From Euonymus europaeus (taxonomy: Eukaryota > Streptophyta > Magnoliopsida > Celastrales > Celastraceae), in assembly GCA_963580455.1 (NCBI GenBank), contig OY756964.1, forward strand, positions 9,052,001-9,116,000: 64,000 nucleotides of DNA, in the 5' to 3' direction. Under the pieces are notes generated by a model. That model was not told where the DNA came from and made no database searches. It worked only from the letters and a program-made list of their open reading frames with translations. Position 1 is the stretch's first letter; each line of letters opens with the position of its first letter. Shown here piece after piece: positions 53,950-64,000 of this stretch. The translations under genes were made by a program, and so were the position numbers.

Positions 53950-55441
53950 GCAACTTGTTTTCAATGGCAAATTTGGAGCTCAACTCAAGTATTTCTATAT
54001 AGATTTTCTTTTGTTGCTAAAGTTTGGTATTAATCAAAACATAATAGAGATTTCGATGTTCTAGAGAGAGTCCTCATATTAGTCATCCGTTCTTTGTTGA
54101 TGATATTTTGATATTTTTCACGTGCCACAGTTAGTGATACTGAGGCTCTCTGATGTAATCTTCAATGCTACTAGGATGCATCAGGACAAAAAATCAATTT
54201 GAAAAAATCTGTGATCACTTTCAGTCCTAAGACTTCTAAGACTTGTATAAACTTTATTTTGCATACATTGGATCTCCATTCTTCTCAAGCTCATGATAGG
54301 TATCTTGGGATTGCCTTCGGCGATTGAAAGAAACAAGCGCAAGACTTTTGATTATATCTTGGACAAGGTTCGTAGGAGGTTGAGGGGTTGGCAACGCAAG
54401 CTGTTTTCTGCAAGTAGACGGGAAATTTTTCTTAAGGCAGTACTACAACCTATACCTGTTTATACTAGGAGTATCTTTTGGTAGCCAGATATGTTATGTC
54501 AGCAGATTCGTTCTTTGATGGTGTCTTTTTGATGGGGAACAATGGATGACAAGAGGAAAATCCCTTGGGTACGATGAGAGATTTTATGTTTGCCAAAATC
54601 GTTTGGTGGCATGGGTTTTCGAGACTTTGGTCTTTTTGATCAATCTTTATTAGCAAAACAAACATAGTGGATTATGCATTCCCCAATCTCTTTGGCGGCT
54701 CTTATATGAAAAGGTAAATACTTTCCACACTCTTTGTTTTTGCCAGCTCCTAACAAAAATGGTGGTTCATAGCTTTGGAAAGGTATTTTATAGGGACGAG
54801 AGTTGTTAGAATTGGGAGTTCGATGGCGAGTAGGGGATGGTGCTACAATTAGAGTCTTCAAGGACCCATGGCTACCAAAGCCTTTTTCATTTAAACCTAA
54901 GAAACTCGAGCCTCATCAAGCAAAAATTTTGGTGTGTGCACCGACCAGCTATCTTTGCCATTCCTTTGTGTGTTGGGTTGGTCCTAGATAGGCTCATTTG
55001 TAGTTTTGATAAATCTGGGATATATACAATAAAATATGGGTATAGGGCTGCTTTTTAGTGGAGTAAAGATATTGGGTCTTCCTATGTAATTGAGAAGGCG
55101 AAATGGTGGAATAAGCTGTGGGCTCGCAGGGTGCCTTCGAAGGTTAAAATTTTGGTGATCCATTGTGTGGCTTTAGCATGGACGAGTTAGAGGATATTAA
55201 TCAGTATTGTTTATTTTATTGTGAGAATTTGGCTAGTGTATGGGTTGCATTGGGTTGTGATGATTTGCTTCACACTCTACGACCCTGTGATTCTGCTGAT
55301 ATTTTGTGCAAGTTGGGTAGCTCCTTGGACAAGCAAGCTTTTGAATTTGTTTGTATTCTACTTTGGCGGGTCTAGAGGCGATGAAATACTCATGTTCATC
55401 AGGGTCTTGTGCAAGATACTTCTTGGTTAATGAATTGGGTC
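53950..55441 (+). pseudogene. LINE (L1-type) reverse transcriptase 3' part
   Basis: Across several frames: FFVDDILIFF-like RT core near 54090 (the YADD-type motif), YLGIAFGD / LGLPSAIERNKRKTFDYI near 54293, RRRLRGWQRKLFSASRREIF, RWRVGDGATIRVFKDPWLP near 54825, the zinc-knuckle-like WWNKLWARRVPSKVKIL near 55100 and RRNTHVHQGLVQDTSWLMNW up to 55441. Many stops and shifts are present. It is cut at about 55441, where chromovirus sequence begins on the other strand. Confidence 0.8.
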
Positions 55442-58400
55442 CAATAATATTTCGGAGAATATCAAACGTGTCCTCAAAATTCTCCCATGAATCGTCACAC
55501 GAAGGCAACTCCTTCCAATGGATTAAAACAGAACCACCATTAGGAACAGCTCTAAACTTCAACACTTATTCTGGTTCTAACTCCAACTGCAATTCACCAG
55601 TCAAGGAAACAGGTAAGGGTAAGGAGCTGGCAGCCACTTCAACTCCACGTTTAAGTTGAGAGATATGGAAGACTGGATGAATTTTTGCTGAAGAAGGTAA
55701 TTCCAGCCTATAGGCAACAGGTCCCACGGGTTCTAAAATCTTGAAAGAACCAAAATATCGAGGGCTTAACTTCTCATTGGGCCTGCGAGATACCGAACTC
55801 TGGCTATACGGTTGCAAACGAACATACACCCAGTCACCAGTATCAAAGCTAACATCTTGACGCTTCGCATCTGCGACAGCCTTCATGTGATCTTGAGCTA
55901 CTACCAAACAATCCTTCAAATCCTTCAGAATCTCATCCCTCTCCCTTAATTGAGTGTCCACTGCTAATAAAGAACTCTCATCAGAATATTTTAAGAGCAC
56001 AGATGGCTCACGACCATATAATGCTTGGTAAGGAGTCACTTTGGTAGACCCATGATAAGTGGAATTAAACTAGTATTTAGCCCACAACAGCCCGGACAAC
56101 CACTTCCGCGGATTCTCGTTCACAAAACACCGCAAATAAGCTTCTAAACAATGGTTAACCACCTCCGTTTGACCATCCGTTTGCGGATGGTAAGAGGAAC
56201 TCATCTTCAAAGTAGTGCCAACCTATCTGAATAACTCCCGCCGAAAGTTGCTGATAAAAATTCGATCTCGATCAGTAATAATCGATTTCAGAAAACCATG
56301 CAAACGGACAATTTCCTTGGCAAACACTGCTGCCACATCTGGAGTGCCATACGGATGACCCAAAGGTATGAAATGACTATATTTTGTTAAGCGATCTACC
56401 ACCACTAGGATAGTATCCATACCGTGAACTCGAGGCAACCCACCAACAAAATCCATCGAAATATCATCCCACGGCTGCTGCGGAATGGGTAAAGGCTGCA
56501 GTAGGCCAGCTGGTCGAGCAGTAGAATATTTATTTTGCAAGCAAACTCCACATTTTGCCACAAACTTCTGGATATCTTTCTGCATCCCCTCCCAATGTAC
56601 TATGCTAGAAAAACGTTTATAAGTGCGAAAACCCCCTGAATGGCCACCAGTAAGGGTACTATGAAATTCTTGTAGGAGAGCCGCAACTCGTGGAGATCCT
56701 CTAGGAATAACTAACCTCCCGTTAAAAAACAACACTCCTTGCCGCACTGAATAGCCAGGATGATAGCTCGGGTCAACTAATAATTCTTGTAGAAGTTGTT
56801 TGAGTTTCGGATCACCTTGAGTCTCAACCAGCAATCCAGAAAAATCAGCACATTGAACTCTTGACACAACACATAACTGGACCTGTAAACTTGTAAGCAC
56901 CAGAAGTGTTCCCATGGCAGGTTGGTACTCAACAAAATGAATGGCAAAAAACTGCTGCCTCCGAGACAGTGCATCAGCTACATTGTTACTCCTTCCGGGC
57001 TTGTATTCAACAGTAAAATTAAAACCCAACAATTTAGATAGCCACTTTTGTTGCGCCATTGTAAGAACTCGCTGCTCCTCCAAATACTGAATGCTTCTCT
57101 GATCTGTTCGAATGATAAATTTACTTCCCAACAAATAATGCCTCCACCTGTGAGTAGCAAAAACGATGGCCATTAATTCCCGCTCATATACCGACTTCAA
57201 TTGGGCTTTTTCCGAAAAAGCTTGACTCAAATACGCCACTGGCTTACCCTCTTGCATCAGTACGGCTCCAAATCCTTTGCCCGAGGCATCCGTCTCCAGA
57301 ACAAAAGGTTTGGAAAAATTAGGTACTGCCAGAACTGGAGCTGAACTCATACATTCTTTGAGCTTCACAAAAGCTGCCATGGCTCGATCATCCCAATGAA
57401 AAGAATTTTTCTTCAACAATAAAGTCAAAGGCCGAGCGATTATACCATAATTTTGGATAAACCTCCTATAATAACCAGTCAGCCCAAGGAACCCACGCAA
57501 CTCCTTGACATCCTGAGGGACTGGCCAGTGAGTCATACATTCCAATTTCTTAGGATCAGCCGCCACCTGTCCACAAGAAATGACATGACCGAGGTACTCC
57601 AATTTCTTTTGGCTGAAATTACATTTACTGCCATTAGCCACCAACTGGTTGTGCTTCAAAATAGATAAGGTCAACTTGAGATGCTCCAGGTGGGAATCAA
57701 AATCTCTGCTAAAAACCAGAATATCATCAAAAAACACTAGCACAAATTTCCGTAAATGCGGCCGAAAAATCTCATTCATCAGAGACTAAAAAGTTGCAGG
57801 AGCATTCGTAAGACCAAACGGCATAACCACAAATTCATAGTGGCCCTCGTGCATACGGAAAGCCATTTTAGGGATGTCACTCTCCTTCACCCAAATTTGA
57901 TGATACCCAGATTTCAAGTCCAATTTTGAAAAAAATTGTAGCCTCCCCAATTTCATCCAACAATTCATCTATCACCGGAATGGGAAATTTATCCGGAATT
58001 GTAATGCTATTTAGAGCTCGATAATCCACACAAAACTGCCATCCACCATCCTTTTTCTGGACTAAAAGAACAGGACTCGAAAATGGACTTCGACTATGCT
58101 GAATCACCCCTGCCTTCAACATTTCCTTCACCAAACTTTCAATTTCATTCTTTTGATTATGAGGATAGCGATATGGCCGCAACCGTGGAGGTTGAGCTCC
58201 TTCCTTGAGCTGGATGGTATGATCACAAGCCCGGGTAGGGGGAAGTTCTAGTTCCTTCTTAAACACCTCAGGATAAGAGTTTAATAAATCAGTCAAGGAT
58301 TGCGAATCATTGCTCCCCAATTCAACACTGACCCCTAATGTTGAAACCGTAGATCTCTCTGCAGAAACTTGGGATATTTCAAGGAAATAAGCCACATCCT

Positions 58401-59139
58401 CAGATTTCAGATTTTTGAGCAAGGTTTTTAAAGAAAGCAATTCCTTGTAAAGCGAAGGATCGCCTCTCAACAGCACTCGTTCCCCTTGCCACAAATACTT
58501 CATGGTAAGCGATTGATAATTAGTGAGGACTTCCCCCAAGGAACTGAGCCACGCCACTCCCAGAACCACATCCGCACAACCCAAAGGAAAAGGGTGAAAA
58601 TCGTGGATAATCTTATGACCTTGAATCACCAATTCCACAGCCCGGCATAAACCCGTGCAACTGACATTATGACCATTACCAATACGAACCCCAAAATGAT
58701 GATTCTCATCTACTGGAATACCCAACTCTTGAACAAGGGATTGCGCCACAAAATTATGAGAAGCTCCTCTGTCTATCAATATCACTACCTCTTTTCCCCA
58801 GAGATGACCTTGCAACATCATAGTCTTAGGATTGGTAAAACCCACCATAGCATTCATAGTAATTGCCACTGCTGGCTCCTCCAAAACCTCTTCTGTACAC
58901 AACTCTTCAGCTGAGTCAACAAACTCCTCAATATCCCCTTCGTCTGCAGCCAACAATAACTGTAACTGGCCATTTTTGCACTGATGGCCTGGATGAAACT
59001 TCTCGGGGCACCGAAAACACAACCCACGCTCTCTTTTGTACCGCTCTTCCTCCATCGTCAAACGCCTCGGAGCCTCCTTGCGAAACTGCCCATCCTTAAA
59101 GAAACGTGTTCTGTCTCCTTTATCAGAAGGGGTACTCAA
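55442..59139 (-). pseudogene. Chromovirus polyprotein (zinc knuckle-PR-RT-RH-IN-chromodomain), broken
   Basis: Order on the minus strand: [14 protein letters not shown] zinc knuckle (about 59010); protease [15 protein letters not shown], where the usual D-S/T-G is D-R-G; RT with [36 protein letters not shown] and FVLVFFDDILVFS; RNase H ETDASGKGFGAVLMQ; integrase CGVCLQNKYSTARP and SMDFVGGLP (first Asp); and chromodomain-like VLIHWKELPSCDDSWENFED. Breaks: frameshift near 57940, TAG at 57787, TAG at 56223, a stop near 56070, TAA near 55566. It cannot make active enzymes. Confidence 0.9.
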
Positions 59140-59590
59140 CGAAACACGAGTAAACCGATTAGAGTCATTTTTAAAACCTACATTCGCGCGTCCCTCTATG
59201 GAAATACCAGTGTAAGGCCTTGCCTTCTAAACAAACCGAAATAGCCAATAATTTATCCCCTTCAGTAACACGATTGCAGCGAAAATATCTATCCACTCGA
59301 AACAACCACCCTTTTAGATCGTCACCGTTAAAAACAGGAAGCTCCAATTTACAAAAATGCAGATCGAAACGATCCCAGTCCCCTGGTTCCTTAAACGATC
59401 CCAGTCCCCAATGTCAGCCGCAGCTGAACTCGTCGGACCCTGGTCAGGTTTTAGAAACTACGACGAAGCATCCATCTTGGAACCTAGGTCCTCCATCAAA
59501 GACATCTTCAAGTGGAAACCCTCCATCAGCAACTTGATGGAACTCACCTCGGATTTGACTAGATCCAACTCTTTGCGCAACTCCTCGGAT
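59140..59590 (-). pseudogene. Gag N-terminal part of the chromovirus
   Basis: Reads MTKSEELRKELDLVKSEV (coiled-coil-like) and, across shifts, KLELPVFNGDDLKGWLFRVD then GKALHWYF. It then jumps to the zinc-knuckle region, so most of the capsid domain is deleted. Confidence 0.75.
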
Positions 59591-59616
59591 TTGGTCATTT
59601 CTAGAGAACCGAAATC

Positions 59617-59627
59617 CTCTGATACCA
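59617..59627 (-). other. Primer-binding site of the chromovirus (tRNA-Met type)
   Basis: Minus reading TGGTATCAGAG one base after the LTR's CA end. Decides the orientation and the LTR edge. Confidence 0.88.
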
Positions 59628-59628
59628 C

Positions 59629-59790
59629 TGATAAAACTTACAGGACAAAGAACCCACAAAAGCAAGCCTAACGAGGGGCTGCACTTCCAAGTCACTGAGA
59701 CATCCAAGTACAGAGATACCCCAAAACAACACCAACCAGCCCTACAAAACAGGAACAACCCCAAAAGACCTAACTAACCCTACCCTAACA
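59629..59790 (-). repeat. Chromovirus 5' LTR, only 162 bp
   Basis: Minus reading starts TGTTAGGGTAGGGTTAG and ends TTTTATCA. Both TG...CA ends are present and the right spacing to the primer site supports the border. Short for this group. Confidence 0.7.
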
Positions 59791-59814
59791 ACTGAAATTC
59801 CCAATTAACCCTTG

Positions 59815-60115
59815 CCCTTACGTGAATAGACTATCGACTCTTTATCAGCATTCCTTTCCTTAAAGACAACACCATCGATATTTAGTTTATACCCAAGCCT
59901 GGCTGACAGCCGCCACAGGTTACAAGCATCTTGATAAGATATCGACGTCATCCCTATCTTCTTAGAAGCCTGGGCTCTTGGATACTCAGCCTTGTAATTG
60001 AAAAGGACTCTTCAAGTTTCATCAACATCTCTCATACGCCCATTATGAATGAACTGGTTCCTGGCATTCCAAATGGTCCGAGCAGAATAAGCAAATATAG
60101 AAATTGAAGCCAAAT
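59815..60115 (-). pseudogene. LINE RNase H region fragment, minus strand
   Basis: Minus reading ARTIWNARNQFIHNGRMRD, then NLWRLSARLGYKLNIDGVVF and KERNADKESIVYSRKG: the linker and start of the RVT_3 RNase H domain of a plant LINE. Opposite in strand to the LINE on the other side of the chromovirus. Confidence 0.65.
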
Positions 60116-60880
60116 AACAAAAAAAGAAATAGCTACAAACCCTAAGTTGAGGAAATAAACATATACTTACTTTTTATGATCTCTTGCAATCTTTTTAGTA
60201 GTTTCTATAGAATGACGAAGATTTGTTGCTGAAAAAAGAGTTGTAGTTCGTGTATTAGGGTTTCGTAAAGGGGGAAAATTTGACTTCATATTCAACAGTA
60301 TTTTGCTATTTTTAGCTGGAATGTACCTTATATGATCTAGTGTAGCTATGAACGGTTGGACGCCAACCAACGGTTGAAACAACGATTTCCTGCCACACTA
60401 AGGTATCCTTATGTAGTGATGAGTATTTCTGATCCGTCCATTAATTTTGTATTTTTTATAATATTTTTACCATCTTATCATGATTATAATATAAAATTCT
60501 TGATCTGTCCTTTTCTCTAATTTCCCAAATAAAAACAATGACATTTTATCAAATCTGTTTCGGGTCAATCCTCTCATCCCCTTAGCCAAAAATCGTATTC
60601 ACTGATTGATGAAAGGTGAATTGAATCACGTATTAATCATTATCCATTCACTTTTGGAAGGAAAAAAAATTCACGTTTCTCAAAAGGGCAAAAACTCCCA
60701 TTACTGCGGCTAGTCCACCAAATAAGCGACACGTGCATATAATTAAGAAAAGTGGAACACGTTATTGGTTGCAAAGTGTCTCCTCGTAAACCATCCATTC
60801 AAAGATTACTACGGCGAAAGAGTTCGTGGACCCTTCGCGAGCTTTGTCGTAGGATCGGGTTGTAATTTTTTTTTCCTCTC
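60116..60880. other. Intergenic, promoter side of the hydrolase gene
   Basis: No gene seen. 60700-60870 should be the upstream regulatory region of the gene below. Confidence 0.45.
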
Positions 60881-60890
60881 TATAAAATCA
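60881..60890 (+). promoter_or_regulatory. TATA box candidate for the hydrolase gene
   Basis: CTCTCTATAAAATCA, preceded by a T/C-rich tract, about 385 bp before the chosen start codon; a long 5' UTR is implied. Confidence 0.5.
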
Positions 60891-61267
60891 TAATTTGAAA
60901 TCACAAATCAATAAATTTCAGCGAATGCTCTGTGATTGGGTTTCCGTTTGTTTTCTTAGTTGTAATTTACAAATCGATCAACTATGCTCTGTTTCATTGC
61001 ATGTTGACAGAGTTTCTCTATATATTTATTCGCCTGGATTAGAAAGAAGCCATTTTTTTGTTGAGATTATCATTTGCTACTTTGGTTTCGCTGGGTCTTA
61101 TGATCTGTTCGAGGAATCAGACGATTTTAATACAAAGAGGGTTTCAATTTGTACCCATCTTAGGACCGAATCGGTCATTTTCTTATGTAAAGAAACGAAA
61201 ATCAAACTGGGTTTCTATTGGAATTCGATTATCTGAATTCAAGCCGATTTCGTGTGTAAAGAGATCA

Positions 61268-63749
61268 ATGGCGATGGAGACTGCATCACAATCAAACTGT
61301 GGGACGTCGACGTTCATTTTGACATCCGGTGTCAGCGGCCGTGTAAATGCTCTGTTCTCGCTTCGAATGTGGAAGAGCTTGTTGGTGTTGATAAATGCCT
61401 TCATTTTGGTCGTTTTGTTGCCGTTTCGGTGCTGGAAGCAGGCGGTTGTCGTCACCTCTTCTTCTTTGTCTTCTTCTTCCGGGGAGAAAATGAGGGATGA
61501 GAGGTCGGAGAGGAAAGGACCAGTGGTGAGGGTACCGACGGTGATTGTGTCGCAGAGGAGCGGTAGTTCTGGTGGGTAATGCAGGACGATGATGGTGATT
61601 CGATTAGGAATTTTTCACTTTTTGTGACTTCAAGGGGGGACACCATTTTTACACAGTCGTGGACTCCTGTTTCTATCAAAATAAGGTCGATAATTCAAAA
61701 TGTTTCATTCCCTTGCTCTGCTTTTTCACGTTCCTAAGACTTTGATTCTTCGAAGCAGTTCATTTATGGATAAATGAGTATGATGTTGTGCTTGATTGTG
61801 TTTTCTGCCAATGAATTATTTTGCTGGGTATGATTTCTTGTAGGACTGATATTTTGAGACTGAAAATGTCTCTTCGTTAATTTTTGTTTCATGTCGTGTT
61901 GGGTTTTGCTTGGGTTGAGTATTTTATCTGATCTGTCGAACTTTTGTGGATCCTAAACTTTCCGGAGCATATTTTTTTTAATACTTGTTTGTATTCTTCC
62001 ATTAGGATGTTCATGTTACAAATTGCTTAAGAATGAAGTTTCTTGCTTTTCATTTCTATTGCTAATGTTCTGTTTGATTATAACAAGGGAGAAGCTGATA
62101 ATTTTTATCACCACTTTTATTGCGAAAAAGTATTGATTCTCTGACATGAGTTTTCTATCGATAGGAAACTATGCAGGAAGCTTTAATTCTGTAACAATAC
62201 TGCATTTGTAGAGGGGATATTCTCAGACAACCATATCATTAATGTCGATTAGAAACTATGCATGTTGTCATTATCTAAAAGGAATAATATCATGGCTTCT
62301 GTGATGCCATTCTAGCTGGACCTCAGCTCAAGGATTGTAGTGCCCAAGTAAAGTTAGGTGCCACAACTATTACTAGCAGTCTCCCGAGCGAATATATCTC
62401 TTTCACCTGGTCCCCATTTTTTCTGGTCTGCATCTGATGCATCAGTTTGAAAAGCTAGTGGAGTCACAAATAACACTTTGCGTGTTGTGTATCATGGAGC
62501 ATAATGTTATTTAATTGTCAGTGCATTACTGTATTATTTTATTTCTGACACTCTCTCTCATTCATTGGCTCACAATTTGGTATAGTCAAGTTGATAGAAA
62601 ATGGTGTATTCAATATACCATATGTTTCATCTGTTTATCTTGTGCACATTTGAATTTAGTTATAGGTTTCACAATGGCTAGGGATCAATTAAGAGTAAGA
62701 TAAACAATTTCCGTGTACAAGGCTCCCACAACGGGCAGTGTCAGGACAGATAGATTTGTACACATCATACTTTCACATAATATGTGGAAAGACTGCAACT
62801 CTAACCATGGGGGCCTCATGCTCTGCTTTATCAATTAAGAGTATTTATCCAATTAATTTTACTGTGCCAAAATGAGTGATTTAAGTTTGTGTTTATACTA
62901 GTACTTTTGTAACAGCAGAAACCATTTTGTGGTGAATCTGATTTTGGATCTTCTAGGGATCAGTATTTAAATCCGATGTCTTTACCATGAACTAGCTGAT
63001 TGTCGTTTTTAGAGAATTTTTGCACTGAACCATATTTAAACATGAAACTTGAACAAGAAAGAAACTTGAATTCATACTGTACACATTTGTCCTGCTACTT
63101 GTGAAAAAGAAGAATGAAGCTAACTGCATAATGAGTCTGCCATTTTACGTAGACAAAAGTGTTTTAGTGCAATAGTCCTTCAATGTGTCCCCTGATAATC
63201 ATTTTTCATTTTTATTTATATTGTCACCATTTGTATTTTGCGAATGATTTCCCCTAACGGGATGCGTTTGCAGTTTCTTGAAAGGGATGTATGTTTGTAC
63301 ACATTCCATATTCTAGCGCTGCGTCTTTGACCACCTTAGTTTCTTCACGAAGAAACACGTCGAGTAGTGCAACCATGTTTAGTTGTAACTTGTAACGTTG
63401 TTATTGGAGTCTATAATCTATATCTTACTGTTGGCTACTTGAATCTTTAGTCTGAATGCATTGTTATTCAGTTAGTAGATTCGTTTTTGCAACTCATCTG
63501 TGTGCTCTAGGAATGAAGTTTTCATGTTATACTTATCTTTTTGCAGGGGACTGGTGGTTCTTGTGCATGGGCTCAATGAACACTGGTTTGTTATCTCTGA
63601 CTTATGTCAACTTGATGACCATATTTACTTTATTCTGTAACTTGATGTTTTGCTAATGATTTTCGAAATTTACTTCAGTGACAGATACAATGATTTTGCT
63701 AAGGAGCTGAATGCTAATGGATTTAAAGTTTATGGGATGGATTGGATTG
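61268..63749 (+). CDS. Monoacylglycerol lipase-like alpha/beta-hydrolase, 5' part, with a frame break
   Basis: Exons 61268-61685, 63547-63585 and 63679-63749; more lie beyond the window. Plant homologs share the N-terminal hydrophobic stretch (LTSGVSGRVNALFSLRMWKS, then LLVLINAFILVVLLPFR), RKGPVVRVPTVIV, then FSLFVTSRGDTIFTQSWTPV, GLVVLVHGLNEH and YNDFAKELNANGFKVYGMDW. The family hydrolyses monoacylglycerols or related esters. The catalytic Ser, Asp and His lie downstream, unseen. Oddity: after SQRSGSSGG the frame hits TAA (61577-61579), while family sequence resumes one frame over (VMQDDDGDSIRNFSLF). About 15-20 residues are missing there, so a deletion has broken the gene or the base sequence has an error. 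The start is the first ATG of the conserved frame; in-frame codons upstream to 61058 are not conserved in type. Confidence 0.75.
61686..63546 (+). other. Large intron 1 of the hydrolase gene
   Basis: Starts GTCGATAA and ends TTTTTGCAG. No gene within; a SINE remnant lies at 62705-62840. Confidence 0.6.
62705..62840 (-). repeat. SINE remnant in the hydrolase intron
   Basis: Minus reading contains CTTTCCACATATTATGTG, GTGTACAAATCTATCTGTCC and GTGGGAGCCTTGTACACG. It shares the CCACATATTATGT core with the SINE at 26440-26645 and matches the general tail pattern of that plant SINE group. The Pol III head is missing. Confidence 0.5.
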
Positions 63750-64000
63750 GTAAGCATGAACCATTTGCTAAACTTATGTTTACTTACTGTCTTTGCTGAA
63801 CCTTAGCAATTGTTTACCTTTTTATACCTACGTACCCTGTCTATGTTTGCATGATGTTTCTTTTGATTACTTCTGTCCGATAACTGAGGGCAGAGACTAT
63901 CTACCTTCCTGATTAACTGAAAGTTGTCTATGTTTTCTTTGCTATTCCCATCCAAATTTTCCCTGTTGCTATTGTTGTTCCTTTGTCAAGTGCTTCATGG

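Larger units (their letters stand above)
55442..59790 (-). mobile_element. Ty3/gypsy chromovirus-type element, 3'-truncated, minus strand
   Basis: Reading minus: LTR (59790-59629), primer site, gag, protease, RT, RNase H, integrase and a chromodomain-like tail that stops at 55442. No second LTR is found, so the 3' end is lost. Only one LTR is left, so insertion age cannot be read from LTR divergence. Confidence 0.88.

Noticed and set aside
59220..59671. Plus-strand frames of about 100 codons
   Set aside because: Antisense to the gag region of the chromovirus, which explains the open reading.

Overview
This 64-kb window is nuclear DNA of a flowering plant, most likely a eudicot. It is AT-rich, its genes carry GT-AG introns, and the gene families present are plant ones: a CASP-like membrane protein, plant dihydroxyacetone kinase, a TAF1C-like Pol I factor, NAA40, RopGEF PRONE fragments and a monoacylglycerol-lipase-like hydrolase. 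Roughly 60% of the window is recognisable transposon or transposon debris.

Layout. 1-13.8 kb is a graveyard of retroelements: a Copia 3' end, a small two-LTR Ty3/gypsy remnant, a solo gypsy LTR, antisense RopGEF exon fragments, decayed gypsy and Copia gag/pol, a LINE RNase H relic, and a gypsy element on the minus strand whose interior is mostly a 94-bp tandem array. 13.8-15.1 kb holds SINE- and MITE-like pieces. 15.2-33 kb is the gene island, all minus strand except the NAA40 relic: a CASP-like gene (15.27-16.45), a rearranged partial copy of the DAK gene (17.2-20.3), a single-exon 909-codon TAF1C-like gene (20.3-23.0), a NAA40-like pseudogene on the plus strand (23.4-24.5) and a 19-exon DAK gene (25.0-32.8). 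33.2-51.9 kb is a DNA-transposon block: a MITE with target duplication, two Helitrons joined head-to-tail (33.86-37.92 and 37.92-49.65), and a hAT element with a perfect 8-bp target duplication (49.77-51.88). 53.2-60.1 kb is a Copia-like LTR, a LINE and a chromovirus-type gypsy element. 60.9-64 kb starts a plus-strand alpha/beta-hydrolase gene that runs off the window.

The most striking signal is the DAK pair. The partial copy at 17.2-20.3 kb is about 99.6% identical by eye to the introns and exons of the DAK gene at 27.2-31.1 kb, but its two blocks are in swapped (circularly permuted) order. The outer ends share a 14-bp direct repeat, which fits insertion of a gene-derived circular DNA. The insertion abuts the stop codon of the TAF1C-like gene. 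The DAK gene itself has ACG where ATG is expected and a damaged tenth exon, so its function is doubtful.

The second signal is the Helitron pair. Helitron 2 begins at the base right after the CTAG terminus of Helitron 1. Helitron 2 carries a Rep/PIF1-helicase gene and an RPA-like gene, both with disabling mutations. Helitron 1 carries a captured exon of a DUF4336-type plant gene. Exon borders, family names and LTR ends were read by eye. No alignment program or database was used.
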